DNA of 64,000 nt from Thalassobium sp. R2A62 (GTDB lineage Bacteria; Pseudomonadota; Alphaproteobacteria; Rhodobacterales; Rhodobacteraceae), in assembly GCF_000161835.1 (NCBI RefSeq), contig NZ_GG697169.2, positions 543,852-607,851 of the forward strand, read 5' to 3'. Positions 52,520 to 61,834 of this stretch are shown one piece after another; the stretch's first letter is position 1; every line of letters starts with the position of its first letter. The notes below the pieces were generated by a model, which was given only the letters and a program-made list of their open reading frames with translations, made no database searches and was not told where the DNA came from. The translations under genes and the position numbers were made by a program.

Positions 52520-55500
52520 ATGTCACAAGCAAATGAACATCGTGTTTTGGGTGGCGCGCCCGAAGGGTTTGACGTCCAGTTGATCCTCGCGGAAGTCGCG
52601 CGATCAAACGCGCCTGTGTGTCATGTTGCACGGGATGACAAACGGCTCGAGGCGATGCGCGCCGCGCTCGCGTTCTTTGCCCCTGACATGCCCGTGATTG
52701 TGTTTCCTGGTTGGGATTGTTTGCCCTACGACCGTGTGTCGCCCAATGCGGATGTCTCGGCCCAGCGGATGGCGACCTTGGCGGCGCTTACTCATGACAT
52801 GCCGTCGCACTATGTGTTGTTGACCACATTAAACGCCGGGACCCAGCGGGTGCCCGGGCGTGATGTGTTGCGCGAGGCGTCATTCAAGGCGCAAGTCGGC
52901 GACCGGATCGACGAAAAAGCGCTGCGGGCGTTTTTGGTTCGGATGGGGTTTGTTCAAACGCCAACTGTGACCGAGCCCGGGGACTATGCTGTTCGGGGCG
53001 GGATCATCGATGTCTATCCACCGGGGGATAGTGGCCCAGTACGGCTGGATCTGTTTGGCGATGACTTGGATGGGGCGCGGCGGTTTGATCCGGCGACGCA
53101 ACGCACAACAGAAAAGCTCGACTTGATCGAATTGGCGCCCGTGTCCGAAGTGATTTTGGACGAGGCGGCGATCACGCGGTTTCGCCAGACCTACCGGATC
53201 GAATTTGGTGCGGCTGGCACAGATGATCCTCTGTATGAAGCCGTTAGTGCGGGCCGCAAACACCAAGGTGTCGAGCATTGGATGGGGTTCTTTTACGACC
53301 GGCTCGAGACGATCTTTGACTTTTTGCCGGGCGTGACGATCACCTTGGATGATCAGGTCACCCCAAGCCGGATCGCAAGGTGGGAGAGCATTGCGGATCA
53401 ATACCATGCACGCCGCGAAGCGCTCGCAATGAAAAAGCGAATGGACACGGTCTACAAACCGGCGGCTCCTGAATTATTGTATCTGGACGAGGCGGCGTGG
53501 GATCAGGCGACCGCCAACCACCGTGTTGTGCAATTCCACGCATTGGCACAAGCCAGCGGTCCCGGTGTTGCTGATGCAAGCGGGCGCATTGGCCGTAATT
53601 TTGCGCCTGAACGTCAGCAAGAAAGCATCAGCCTGTTTGGCGCACTTGCAGATCATATCACGGCCAAGTTGGCCCACGGGCCCGTTGTGATAGCCAGCTA
53701 TTCTGAAGGCGCCCGTGAGCGCCTGACAGGTTTGATTGAGGACGAGGGCATCGCCGAGGCGATCCCGATCCGCAGCTTTGATGGTGTCGGGAAACGTGGT
53801 GTCCATCTGGCGGTTTGGGCGCTGGAACATGGATTTGAGACGCCCGATCTGACGGTCATCTCGGAACAGGATGTGTTGGGTGACAGGCTCATTCGCAAAG
53901 GTCCGCGTAAACGTCGTGCTGAAAACTTCCTGACCGAAACCCAGAGCCTGACACCGGGTGATCTGGTGGTTCATGTCGATCACGGTGTGGGCCGCTTTAG
54001 GGGGTTGGAAGTCGTCACCGCGGCAGGTGCCGCGCATGAATGTCTGCTCTTGGAATATGCCGAGCAATCCAAGCTTTATCTGCCCGTTGAGAACATCGAG
54101 CTGTTGTCCAAATACGGCCATGATGAAGGTCTGTTGGACAAACTGGGCGGCGGCGCGTGGCAGGCGAAAAAGGCCAAGCTCAAAGAGCGCATCCGTCAGA
54201 TTGCAGAGCGACTGATCCGCGTTGCAGCAGAACGCGAATTGCGGACAGCACCGATCATGACGCCACCCGATGGCATGTGGGATTCGTTCTGCGCTCGGTT
54301 CCCCTATGTCGAGACCGAGGATCAGCTAGGTGCTATCAGCGACGTGATCGAGGACATGGGGGCAGGGCGCCCGATGGACCGTCTGGTCTGTGGCGACGTA
54401 GGCTTTGGCAAAACCGAAGTGGCGATGCGTGCTGCATTTGTGGCTGCTATGTCTGGCACGCAGGTCGCGATCATCGCGCCGACAACCCTATTGGCGCGCC
54501 AACACTACAAGAGCTTTGCCGAGAGGTTCCGCGGCTTTCCGATCAATGTGCGGCCCTTGTCCCGTTTTGTCGGAACCAAGGATGCAGCCGCAACACGCGA
54601 CGGCATTTCAGATGGTACAGCGGATATTGTTGTGGGCACACACGCGCTGTTGGCCAAGAGCATTAAGTTCAAAGACCTTGGGCTTTTGATCATCGACGAA
54701 GAACAAAAGTTCGGCGTGACGCACAAAGAGCGGCTCAAGTCGTTGCGGACGGATGTGCATGTTTTGACGCTGACCGCGACGCCAATCCCGCGGACATTGC
54801 AGCTGTCATTGTCCGGCGTGCGCGAGCTGAGCATTATCGGCACGCCGCCGGTCGACCGTCTGGCGATCCGCACCTATGTCAGCGAGTTTGACACCATCAC
54901 CCTGCGCGAGGCGTTGTTGCGTGAACATTATCGCGGTGGCCAAAGCTTCTTTGTGGTGCCGCGCATTTCGGACCTGCCCGAGATCGAGGATTTCCTGAAA
55001 TCCGAAGTTCCTGAGGTCAGCTATATCCAAGCCAACGGCCAGTTGGCGGCGGGCGAATTGGACGACCGCATGAACGCGTTCTACGACGGCAAATACGACG
55101 TGCTGTTGGCGACAACGATTGTGGAATCCGGTTTGGACATTCCAACGGCCAACACGATGATTGTGCACCGTGCGGATATGTTCGGTCTCAGCCAGCTCTA
55201 TCAAATCCGTGGCCGTGTGGGCCGGTCCAAGACCCGCGCCTATGCCTATATGACGACAAAGCCGCGCCAAAAGCTGACCCAAACCGCCGAGAAACGCCTC
55301 CGGGTTCTGGCGAGCCTCGACAGCCTTGGGGCAGGGTTCACGCTTGCCAGTCAGGATTTGGACATTCGTGGGGCTGGTAATCTGTTGGGCGAAGAACAGT
55401 CCGGCCAGATGCGCGAGGTTGGCTATGAGCTGTACCAGCAGATGCTGGAAGAACAGATCGGCAAGATCAAATCAGGCGAAGCCGAAGGCATCACCGATGA

Positions 55501-55975
55501 CGGAGAATGGTCACCGAACATCAATCTGGGTGTGCCTGTGTTGATCCCAGATGACTATGTGCCTGATCTGGATGTGAGGTTAGGACTATATCGCCGTCTG
55601 AGCGAATTGGCGACCAAAGTGGAGCTGGAAGGTTTTGCCGCTGAACTGATCGACCGGTTCGGAACGCTGCCGCGCGAGGTCAACACCCTGATGTTGGTCG
55701 TGCGGATCAAAGCAATGTGCAAGAAGGCTGGCGTGTCTAAACTGGATGCCGGACCCAAGGGTGCAACGGTCATGTTTCACAATAACAAGTTCGCCTCGCC
55801 CGAGGGGCTGGTGCAGTTCATCCAAGATCAACGCGGGTTGGCGGCGGTCAAAGACAACCGCATCGTGGTTAAACGAGATTGGAAAACGGACGCTGACAAA
55901 ATTCGTGGTGCCTTTGCCATTGTGCGCGATCTAGCTGAACAAGCCGGTGCGATTAAGCGTAAGAAAAAGGCCTAG
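52520..55975 (+). CDS. mfd: Transcription-repair coupling factor Mfd
   Basis: Removes RNA polymerase stalled at lesions and recruits UvrA. 1151 aa, the usual size. N-terminal UvrB-like module, the CarD-type RNA polymerase interaction domain (LTPGDLVVHVDHGVGRFRG at about 480), RecG-like motor with GDVGFGKTEVA and DEEQKFG, and C-terminal TRCF domain. ATG at 52520 chosen over a TTG three codons upstream. The stop overlaps the convergent MFS gene by four bases. Confidence 0.95.
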   Translation: MSQANEHRVLGGAPEGFDVQLILAEVARSNAPVCHVARDDKRLEAMRAALAFFAPDMPVIVFPGWDCLPYDRVSPNADVSAQRMATLAALTHDMPSHYVLLTTLNAGTQRVPGRDVLREASFKAQVGDRIDEKALRAFLVRMGFVQTPTVTEPGDYAVRGGIIDVYPPGDSGPVRLDLFGDDLDGARRFDPATQRTTEKLDLIELAPVSEVILDEAAITRFRQTYRIEFGAAGTDDPLYEAVSAGRKHQGVEHWMGFFYDRLETIFDFLPGVTITLDDQVTPSRIARWESIADQYHARREALAMKKRMDTVYKPAAPELLYLDEAAWDQATANHRVVQFHALAQASGPGVADASGRIGRNFAPERQQESISLFGALADHITAKLAHGPVVIASYSEGARERLTGLIEDEGIAEAIPIRSFDGVGKRGVHLAVWALEHGFETPDLTVISEQDVLGDRLIRKGPRKRRAENFLTETQSLTPGDLVVHVDHGVGRFRGLEVVTAAGAAHECLLLEYAEQSKLYLPVENIELLSKYGHDEGLLDKLGGGAWQAKKAKLKERIRQIAERLIRVAAERELRTAPIMTPPDGMWDSFCARFPYVETEDQLGAISDVIEDMGAGRPMDRLVCGDVGFGKTEVAMRAAFVAAMSGTQVAIIAPTTLLARQHYKSFAERFRGFPINVRPLSRFVGTKDAAATRDGISDGTADIVVGTHALLAKSIKFKDLGLLIIDEEQKFGVTHKERLKSLRTDVHVLTLTATPIPRTLQLSLSGVRELSIIGTPPVDRLAIRTYVSEFDTITLREALLREHYRGGQSFFVVPRISDLPEIEDFLKSEVPEVSYIQANGQLAAGELDDRMNAFYDGKYDVLLATTIVESGLDIPTANTMIVHRADMFGLSQLYQIRGRVGRSKTRAYAYMTTKPRQKLTQTAEKRLRVLASLDSLGAGFTLASQDLDIRGAGNLLGEEQSGQMREVGYELYQQMLEEQIGKIKSGEAEGITDDGEWSPNINLGVPVLIPDDYVPDLDVRLGLYRRLSELATKVELEGFAAELIDRFGTLPREVNTLMLVVRIKAMCKKAGVSKLDAGPKGATVMFHNNKFASPEGLVQFIQDQRGLAAVKDNRIVVKRDWKTDADKIRGAFAIVRDLAEQAGAIKRKKKA

Positions 55976-57189
55976 TCGGTTACGTCGTCGCTGTCGCGGC
56001 GCAATTTTCCAGTCAGATAACGGCCTGCGATCGCGCATAGCAAAATCCCGACTGCCGTTGGCAGGGGGGTGCCGTCATACGCCAGCGACACAGGTGCTGC
56101 GATGAACACGGCCGCAATTGTCGAGATCGCAGACATCAGCGATGCGGCCATCCCTGCGATGTGACCCATCGGCTCCATCCCCAATGCGTTCAGATTGCCA
56201 ATTGTCATACCCGCCTGAAAGAACACTGAGGTCGTCCAAATGAGGTAGACTGCAAATTCGGTTGTCTCAGTGAGGTTGAGTTGCAGCGCGATCACCATCG
56301 AGAAGGCCGCAAAGATCTGGACGCTGAGCATCCCTTTGATCAATGCGCGCATCCCGTGTTTGACGACCCATTTTGCATTGAGAAACCCTGAGGTCCCTGC
56401 GGTGACCGCGATCGCGCCAAACCACAGGTGAAACGTGTCACCGTATCCGTACACATCGTCAAAGATCTGCTGAGTTGAGGACAGCACTGAGAATAGCATC
56501 CCCAGCGTCAGCGATTGGATCATGATCGACAGGCGTGCGGTCGGATGGGCAAACATCTCGGCTGCACCAGCCCAAAGCGCGCTCAGGTTCACTGGGTTGC
56601 GCTTTTCCGCAGGATGCGTTTCAGGCTGACGTAACATCAGCCAGACGACCGAAATTGCGGAAAATACGATAAAGGCCAAAAAGATTCCGCGCCAGCCGGA
56701 CAAGGCAATGATCCCAGCGCCGATTGTTGGCGCGATTGCGGGCACCAGCGTAAAGACGATCATGATGAAAGACGTGATGCGCGCCATGTTTCGACCTGCA
56801 TAAAGATCACGGATCGTGGCCATCGCAACCACTCGCGGACCTGCAGCCCCAAGCCCCATAAGAACACGGGATGCTAACACGGCCTCAAAGCTTTCGGCGA
56901 AAAAGGCGAAAAGGCACGACAGGATGTAGACAGCCGCGCCGCCGATCATGACGGGTTTGCGGCCGTATGCATCAGACAATGGTCCGGTAAAGAACGTCCC
57001 CAGCCCCATCCCGAGAACAAAGCTCGTGATGATGAGGCCGACGCGGTTTGGCGCATCGGGGGTCAGATCTTGGGCGATTTCGGGCATCGCCGGAAGCATG
57101 GCATCAATGGAAAATGCAACCGTCGCAGACAGCATTGCCATCAAAGCGACGAATTCGGACTGTCGCAGACGCTTTAGCGGTTTTTCCAT
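55972..57189 (-). CDS. MFS transporter, Bcr/CflA drug-resistance type
   Basis: 405 residues, twelve helices. GPLSDAYGRKPVMIGG is the conserved loop 2-3 motif, and SRVLMGLGAAGPRVVAMATIRDLY in pieces is the antiporter region of helices 4-5. Family members export drugs or sulfonamides, sometimes cysteine. The start was set at ATG 57189, inside the last 16 bases of the upstream gene. Last gene of a four-gene overlapping operon. Confidence 0.87.
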   Translation of the reverse strand: MEKPLKRLRQSEFVALMAMLSATVAFSIDAMLPAMPEIAQDLTPDAPNRVGLIITSFVLGMGLGTFFTGPLSDAYGRKPVMIGGAAVYILSCLFAFFAESFEAVLASRVLMGLGAAGPRVVAMATIRDLYAGRNMARITSFIMIVFTLVPAIAPTIGAGIIALSGWRGIFLAFIVFSAISVVWLMLRQPETHPAEKRNPVNLSALWAGAAEMFAHPTARLSIMIQSLTLGMLFSVLSSTQQIFDDVYGYGDTFHLWFGAIAVTAGTSGFLNAKWVVKHGMRALIKGMLSVQIFAAFSMVIALQLNLTETTEFAVYLIWTTSVFFQAGMTIGNLNALGMEPMGHIAGMAASLMSAISTIAAVFIAAPVSLAYDGTPLPTAVGILLCAIAGRYLTGKLRRDSDDVTD

Positions 57190-57635
57190 AGCCATAAGGC
57201 CCATCCCCAAATCAGCAGCTCGAGCCCAAAGACCGGATGCAGTACAAAGTTCCAGATCCAGTTATCATAGCGGGACGGGATCGTCATAAAATGCGTAAAC
57301 TCATTTGAAAACGGCCAATGCCACAGGATGCCACCGGCGACCGTGTCTAGAACGCAATGCATCATAACCGCGACAAAGAACGTGACTGCAGGCAAAAAGA
57401 GCTGCCGTGCAAAGGTATAGATCAATGGCATCGTGACGGCGCAAACCGTTGACCAAAACGCAGGGATGTGCACCCAATAGCGGTGGTGGTGCACGGCGCG
57501 GTCATCAACCAAGTAGAACCAGATCATATCAAAGTCTGGAAAGACGCCGCCCAAGATAGCGGCGCCCATCACCAATGGCAGCGGGGGCAGATGACGCGCG
57601 AGGATATAACCAGAAGGAAGGTGCCCGATGATCAC
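57174..57635 (-). CDS. DUF457-type (YdjM-like) membrane protein
   Basis: 153 residues, four hydrophobic segments. HLPSGYILARHLPPLPL at the N-terminus, GGVFPDFDMIWFYLVD, and the conserved histidines of HHHRYWVHIPAFW match the membrane-bound metal-dependent hydrolase/YdjM family. The start is taken as GTG 57635, which overlaps the stop of the DsbA-like gene by four bases (GTGA). Role unknown. Confidence 0.78.
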   Translation of the reverse strand: MIIGHLPSGYILARHLPPLPLVMGAAILGGVFPDFDMIWFYLVDDRAVHHHRYWVHIPAFWSTVCAVTMPLIYTFARQLFLPAVTFFVAVMMHCVLDTVAGGILWHWPFSNEFTHFMTIPSRYDNWIWNFVLHPVFGLELLIWGWALWLWKNR

Positions 57636-58276
57636 GATTGTTCTGTGATTTGCGCCTTGAGCTCTTCGATTACCTTGAGCCACATCTCGGGTTGTTGGGC
57701 GCCGGGCACTGCGTGCTGGTTGGCCACGATGAACGTCGGCACAGAATTGACACCCATGCTGCGGCTATGGGCGTCGCGGTCGCTGATCTCTTTGACATCA
57801 GAATCTGATGCCAGCAATTTGCGCACAACGGCGGCATCCATGTCACCCGCGTCGGCAATATCGGCGAGCACATCGATGTCGCTGATGTCACGACCTTCTT
57901 TGAAGTAGGCTTTGAACAGGGCCATCACAACAAACGTCTGTTTGCCTTCGATGCCGGCCCAATGGATCAAGCGGTGTGCGTTGATTGTGCTTGGGGTCCG
58001 CTGGATCGCGCCCAAATCCATATCAAGTCCCATGTCTTCGGCGTGTTGCCCGATCTGGCCATAGACCCGAACGGCGCCGTCTTTGCCGCCGAACTTGCGC
58101 TCGAGGTATTCGCGACGATCCATACCTTCGCTAGGCATGTCAGGGTTCAACTGAAATGGATGCCATTCGATCGTGAATGGATGATCAGGAACCTGCTCTA
58201 ACGCGCGGTCCAAATGCGTCTTGCCGATGTAGCACCAAGGGCAGATCGGGTCGGATAGAATATCAAGTTTGATCAT
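57632..58276 (-). CDS. DsbA-family oxidoreductase, FrnE-like
   Basis: 214 residues, thioredoxin fold with CPWC active site in SDPICPWCYIGKTHL at the N-terminus. Long helical insert, and a cis-proline region SVPTFIVANQ. It has no signal peptide, so it is cytoplasmic, like FrnE or HCCA isomerase. It overlaps the AMP-dependent ligase gene by 14 bp. Confidence 0.88.
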   Translation of the reverse strand: MIKLDILSDPICPWCYIGKTHLDRALEQVPDHPFTIEWHPFQLNPDMPSEGMDRREYLERKFGGKDGAVRVYGQIGQHAEDMGLDMDLGAIQRTPSTINAHRLIHWAGIEGKQTFVVMALFKAYFKEGRDISDIDVLADIADAGDMDAAVVRKLLASDSDVKEISDRDAHSRSMGVNSVPTFIVANQHAVPGAQQPEMWLKVIEELKAQITEQS

Positions 58277-59741
58277 CAGATATCTCGTATCTCAGGCGCA
58301 ACGCACGTCGTTGCAGTTTTCCATTTGCTCCGCGTGGCAGCGCGTTTTGATGCAGCCAGAGGCGGGGGCGTTTGTAACTTGCCAGCGTTTCAGCCGCTAG
58401 CGCATCGAGTTCAGCCTCGTCTATCATGTCTGCGGCCGAGTAAAAGGCCGCGATGATATCGACGTCTGACTTGATCGTGATCGCGATAGCCGCCACATCG
58501 GCGATCAGAGGGTGGGCGGCAACAGCCGTTTCGATTTCAATTGGCGACACGCGCAGGCCACCAGCATTGATCATATCGTCGTCGCGACCCAGATAGGTGA
58601 CCGCACCATCGTCGTCTATTTCGGCCACATCACCCGTCACGAACCAGTCGCCATTGAATTTGGCGGCGGTTTCTTGGGGTTGGTTGAGATATCCAAGCAT
58701 GAGGCCGGGGTCATCCTTGTGAATTGCGATGCTGTTGTCTTGCAAGCTCACTCTGCGCCCCGTTTGCGCAAATCCTAGTGACCCTTTGGGGGCAGGTCGT
58801 ACAGGTGAGCCCGAGACAAAGGTCGAGCATTCGGTCATTCCAAATGCCTCGTGCACCAGTGTTCCGGTTTGCGCGGTCCATCTAGCTCGTGTGGCGTTAG
58901 GCAGCTTTTCACCCGCAGATAGCCCGTGGCGAAGATGCGGGAGGTCGGGCATGCCATTGGACTTTAGGAGTTTTCTGTAAATACTTGGTGCCGCTGCAAA
59001 AAGTGTTGCGTTTGATCTATGCAGTAGCTGTGGTAGTTGCGCGGGATCCGTCCCATCAGCAGGAATAATCGCAGTCGCCCCAAGGCTCCACGGATCCATG
59101 AGGCCCGTGCCCAGCGTAAACGTCCAGTTGAACGCGCCTGCATGCAAAATTCGGTCGTTTGCTGTCATTCCGTACCAGTCATCGTGCATGGACTGGCGCG
59201 CCCAGATCGCGCGGTGCGCATGGACTACCGCCCTTGGCTTGCCCGACGTTCCGGATGTGTAAACCATATAGGCGGGGCGGTTCGGGTCACCAAATATGAA
59301 GTCAGCGAGGCGACCAGTTCCCCGACGCAGTGCATCGACGTTGATTGTGGCGACGTTTTTGGTCGGGCGGGATGTCTCTGCATCAATAAGCACAGCGGTT
59401 GGGGCGAGATCATCTACAATCCGGTCGAGTTCGGTTGGGGTCAATTGGGTCGAGGTTGGAACTGGGCGTGCGCCCATCGCGATCGCAGCCAAATAGGCAA
59501 TTGGGAAATCAGGTGTATTGCCCAGTCGCAACAAGACCGCGTCACCGTCTTTGATGCCGTGGTCGACCAAGATTGCCGCGGCGCGCCTGATCGCCTGTTC
59601 AATCTGGTCAAAGCTGTAGCGCGTCACACGGTCCGGATGGTGGTGTTCAAGCGCGATTTCGTCCGGCGTCCCGCGGCCCGCCGTCAGCACATAGTCGGCC
59701 ATATTGAACGATGCTGGGCAAGGGGGAAGGGCACGGGTCAT
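58263..59741 (-). CDS. AMP-dependent acyl-CoA synthetase/ligase
   Basis: 492 residues of the ANL superfamily. AMP-binding signature YTSGTSGKPRAV, A5 motif EAFGMTEC, A7 WFVTGDVAEID, and the terminal lysine motif NGKLQRRAL (A10). Closest in style to benzoate- or acetate-type CoA ligases, but the substrate cannot be told. It heads the four-gene operon and is divergent from the XRE-cupin regulator by 54 bp, which probably controls it. Confidence 0.87.
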   Translation of the reverse strand: MTRALPPCPASFNMADYVLTAGRGTPDEIALEHHHPDRVTRYSFDQIEQAIRRAAAILVDHGIKDGDAVLLRLGNTPDFPIAYLAAIAMGARPVPTSTQLTPTELDRIVDDLAPTAVLIDAETSRPTKNVATINVDALRRGTGRLADFIFGDPNRPAYMVYTSGTSGKPRAVVHAHRAIWARQSMHDDWYGMTANDRILHAGAFNWTFTLGTGLMDPWSLGATAIIPADGTDPAQLPQLLHRSNATLFAAAPSIYRKLLKSNGMPDLPHLRHGLSAGEKLPNATRARWTAQTGTLVHEAFGMTECSTFVSGSPVRPAPKGSLGFAQTGRRVSLQDNSIAIHKDDPGLMLGYLNQPQETAAKFNGDWFVTGDVAEIDDDGAVTYLGRDDDMINAGGLRVSPIEIETAVAAHPLIADVAAIAITIKSDVDIIAAFYSAADMIDEAELDALAAETLASYKRPRLWLHQNALPRGANGKLQRRALRLRYEISDDQT

Positions 59742-59795
59742 ATGGTATCGCTAGCCTCCCTTGCGCGGTATGGCAATGGCGCGATATACGAACGC

Positions 59796-60419
59796 ATGAC
59801 CAGTTCTGATCCCAAATCCCTGATCCGTATTGCCCGCGAAAACGGCGAGAATGCTGATGCCACGCCTGTTAATCTGGGGGAACGTGTCCGCGAGCTGCGC
59901 AAAGCGCGTTCTTGGACGCTCGAGCAGGCTGCCCAAAAGGCAGGATTGGCGCGATCAACCTTGTCGAAAATTGAAAATGGGCAGATGTCTCCGACTTATG
60001 ATGCTTTGAAGAAGCTGGCTGTGGGTTTGGCGATCTCGGTTCCGCAACTCTTTACGCCGCCGGTCAAGGGGCAGGTGAACGGGCGTATGGCCGTCACGCG
60101 ATCGGGCGAAGGCACCAACCAAGCAACAAGCACGTACGAGCATGATTTGTTGGCCGAAACACTGACCAAGAAAAAGATGCTGCCGTACCGTGCGCGCGTG
60201 CGCGCGCGTAGCTTTGAAGAGTTTGACGGTTGGGTCCGGCACGACGGAGAAGAGTTTCTATACGTGTTAACCGGCGAGGTGACGCTGTTCACCGAGTTTT
60301 ATGAACCCGTGACGATGCGGCGGGGCGACAGCGCATATTACGATGCGTCTATGGGCCACAACGTCGTGTCCGTCAGCGCCGAAGACGCGACGATCTTGTG
60401 GGTGACATCACTCGTCTGA
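59796..60419 (+). CDS. XRE-family regulator with cupin domain
   Basis: 207 residues. Helix-turn-helix at about 27-82 (LEQAAQKAGLARSTLSKIE), then a cupin ligand-binding domain at about 130-205 (HDGEEFLYVLTGEVTLF; YYDASMGHNVVS). The start at ATG 59796 follows from the end of the adjacent gene and the onset of the domain. The family includes regulators of catabolism and transport. The 3' end overlaps aqpS by 12 bp in convergent orientation. Confidence 0.86.
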   Translation: MTSSDPKSLIRIARENGENADATPVNLGERVRELRKARSWTLEQAAQKAGLARSTLSKIENGQMSPTYDALKKLAVGLAISVPQLFTPPVKGQVNGRMAVTRSGEGTNQATSTYEHDLLAETLTKKKMLPYRARVRARSFEEFDGWVRHDGEEFLYVLTGEVTLFTEFYEPVTMRRGDSAYYDASMGHNVVSVSAEDATILWVTSLV

Positions 60420-61058
60420 GAACAGTCGCGCCAGCAGGCCGGTTGCCACAATCGCCGTCACGATCTGAATCCCGATGAACATAGGTGCATGTGCGGGATT
60501 GATCCCTGCAAACGTGTCCGAGAACGACCGCGCGATAGAGACAGCGGGATTGGCAAAGCTGGTCGAAGACGTGAACCAATAGGCCCCCGTGATGTAGAGA
60601 GCGACGAGGGTCGGCACTGCCTCGGGGCGGCTGCGCAGCCCTCCGAAAATCACGAACAACAGTCCAAACGTCGCAATCGCCTCGGATGACCAAAGACCGA
60701 TAGATGCGCGGTCGGTGGTCGAGCTTTGCAATATCGTACGATCAAACATGAGATGCGTTGCCCATACGCCCAAAATACCGCCAGCGATTTGTACGGCGAC
60801 ATAGCCCAGCGCAGGGCGGGTTGTGATCTCGCCACGTATCCAGAACGCCAATGTGACCGCCGGATTGAAATGCGCGCCAGAGATCGGGCCAAGCGTTGTG
60901 ATTATAACATAGAGCATACATCCCGTGGCAATCGCATTCGCCAAGAGAGCAATCGCTGTGTTTCCGTCGGCGAGCGTCTCGCCCATGATGCCTGATCCGA
61001 CAACGCTAATGAGCAAAAGCGCGGTCCCCAGTCCTTCTGCAATGTATTTGCGGATCAT
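60408..61058 (-). CDS. aqpS: Aquaglyceroporin AqpS-type
   Basis: 216 residues, six helices, two NPA motifs (GAHFNPAVTL and SFANPAVSIARSFS). In Sinorhizobium meliloti the aqpS-arsC pair lets arsenite leave by diffusion after arsenate reduction; the same two genes overlap by four bases here. MIP family membership is sure; arsenic specificity is from context. Confidence 0.88.
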   Translation of the reverse strand: MIRKYIAEGLGTALLLISVVGSGIMGETLADGNTAIALLANAIATGCMLYVIITTLGPISGAHFNPAVTLAFWIRGEITTRPALGYVAVQIAGGILGVWATHLMFDRTILQSSTTDRASIGLWSSEAIATFGLLFVIFGGLRSRPEAVPTLVALYITGAYWFTSSTSFANPAVSIARSFSDTFAGINPAHAPMFIGIQIVTAIVATGLLARLFSDE

Positions 61059-61525
61059 GCTGGCGCCCCCACGGATTTGAGGTGATTAACGAGCACCTGA
61101 TCCGACAGATCGGCAAATTCGGTTGTGGACAGGGCGTCGGCCTTGGTCAAGAGCAATGAATAGGCCAGCTCGAACGCGCTGTCCCAGTCCTCGGGTGATG
61201 CGGCTGCCGGATCGTCGATGCCCCAATGGACACGTACCGGTGTACCCGGCCACATCGGACAGGTCTCGCCAGCAGCGGATCCGCACACCGTTATGACGGC
61301 ATCCATTTGCGGTGCATCGTCTTGGGCAAACTCGTCCCAGCTTTTGGAACGCAAACCTGCTGTGTCGTACCCTTTGTCGGCCAAGAGGGTCAACGACTGT
61401 GGGTGTACCTTGCCGGCGGGTTTGGAGCCTGCTGAGTAGGCCGTGATCCGATCATCACGGTTGAGCAAACATTCAAGCAGGATCGAGCGGGCAGAATTGC
61501 CTGTGCACAAGACCAAAATATTCAT
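61055..61525 (-). CDS. arsC: Arsenate reductase, thioredoxin-coupled type
   Basis: 156 residues of the low-molecular-weight phosphatase fold. Catalytic P-loop CTGNSAR (Cys7, Arg13), and a second and third cysteine at 81 and 89 in VCGSAAGETCP, matching the Cys10/82/89 relay of the S. aureus enzyme. It reduces arsenate to arsenite. No ArsR regulator was seen next to it. Confidence 0.9.
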   Translation of the reverse strand: MNILVLCTGNSARSILLECLLNRDDRITAYSAGSKPAGKVHPQSLTLLADKGYDTAGLRSKSWDEFAQDDAPQMDAVITVCGSAAGETCPMWPGTPVRVHWGIDDPAAASPEDWDSAFELAYSLLLTKADALSTTEFADLSDQVLVNHLKSVGAPA

Positions 61526-61586
61526 TGCGTATTCCTTTGTGTTGCCGCTGGTTAACCCAACAGGACAACAGTTTTGTGACAGTCGC

Positions 61587-61715
61587 CTATAAAACGACGT
61601 CTGCGGTGCCCACGATAACCTTGCCTGTGCCGACTGCGGCTTGGCCAGCGAGGCGGGCAGGACCGCAGGCTGTCAAGAGACAGCCCACGGCGACACTCCA
61701 AATCAAAGTTTTCAC
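61587..61715 (-). CDS. Small lipoprotein, 42 residues
   Basis: Starts at GTG 61715: VKTLIWSVAVGCLLTACGPA, with the lipobox LTAC. The mature part is about 25 residues of small amino acids (AGQAAVGTGKVIVGTADVVL). It is coupled to the entericidin-like gene by a four-base overlap. Function unknown; probably inserted in a membrane through its lipid anchor. Confidence 0.65.
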   Translation of the reverse strand: MKTLIWSVAVGCLLTACGPARLAGQAAVGTGKVIVGTADVVL

Positions 61716-61834
61716 AAGGCGCGATCTACGGCTTGGGCCCCACGAGAAATATCGCGGCCAATGCCTTCGACGGTGGCGCAAGCGGTCAAACCAGCCAGCG
61801 CCACCAATGCAAAAATCAGCTTACTTTTCTTCAT
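61712..61834 (-). CDS. Entericidin A/B-family lipoprotein
   Basis: 40 residues: MKKSKLIFALVALAGLTAC, a signal peptide with lipobox, then ATVEGIGRDISRGAQAVDRAL, which matches the short helix (TVqGxGkDixxGGxAi) of entericidins. In E. coli the EcnA/EcnB pair is an antidote/toxin system; in alphaproteobacteria single copies are common. It overlaps the end of the YejA-like gene by 14 bp (ATG inside YEEK). Confidence 0.75.
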   Translation of the reverse strand: MKKSKLIFALVALAGLTACATVEGIGRDISRGAQAVDRAL

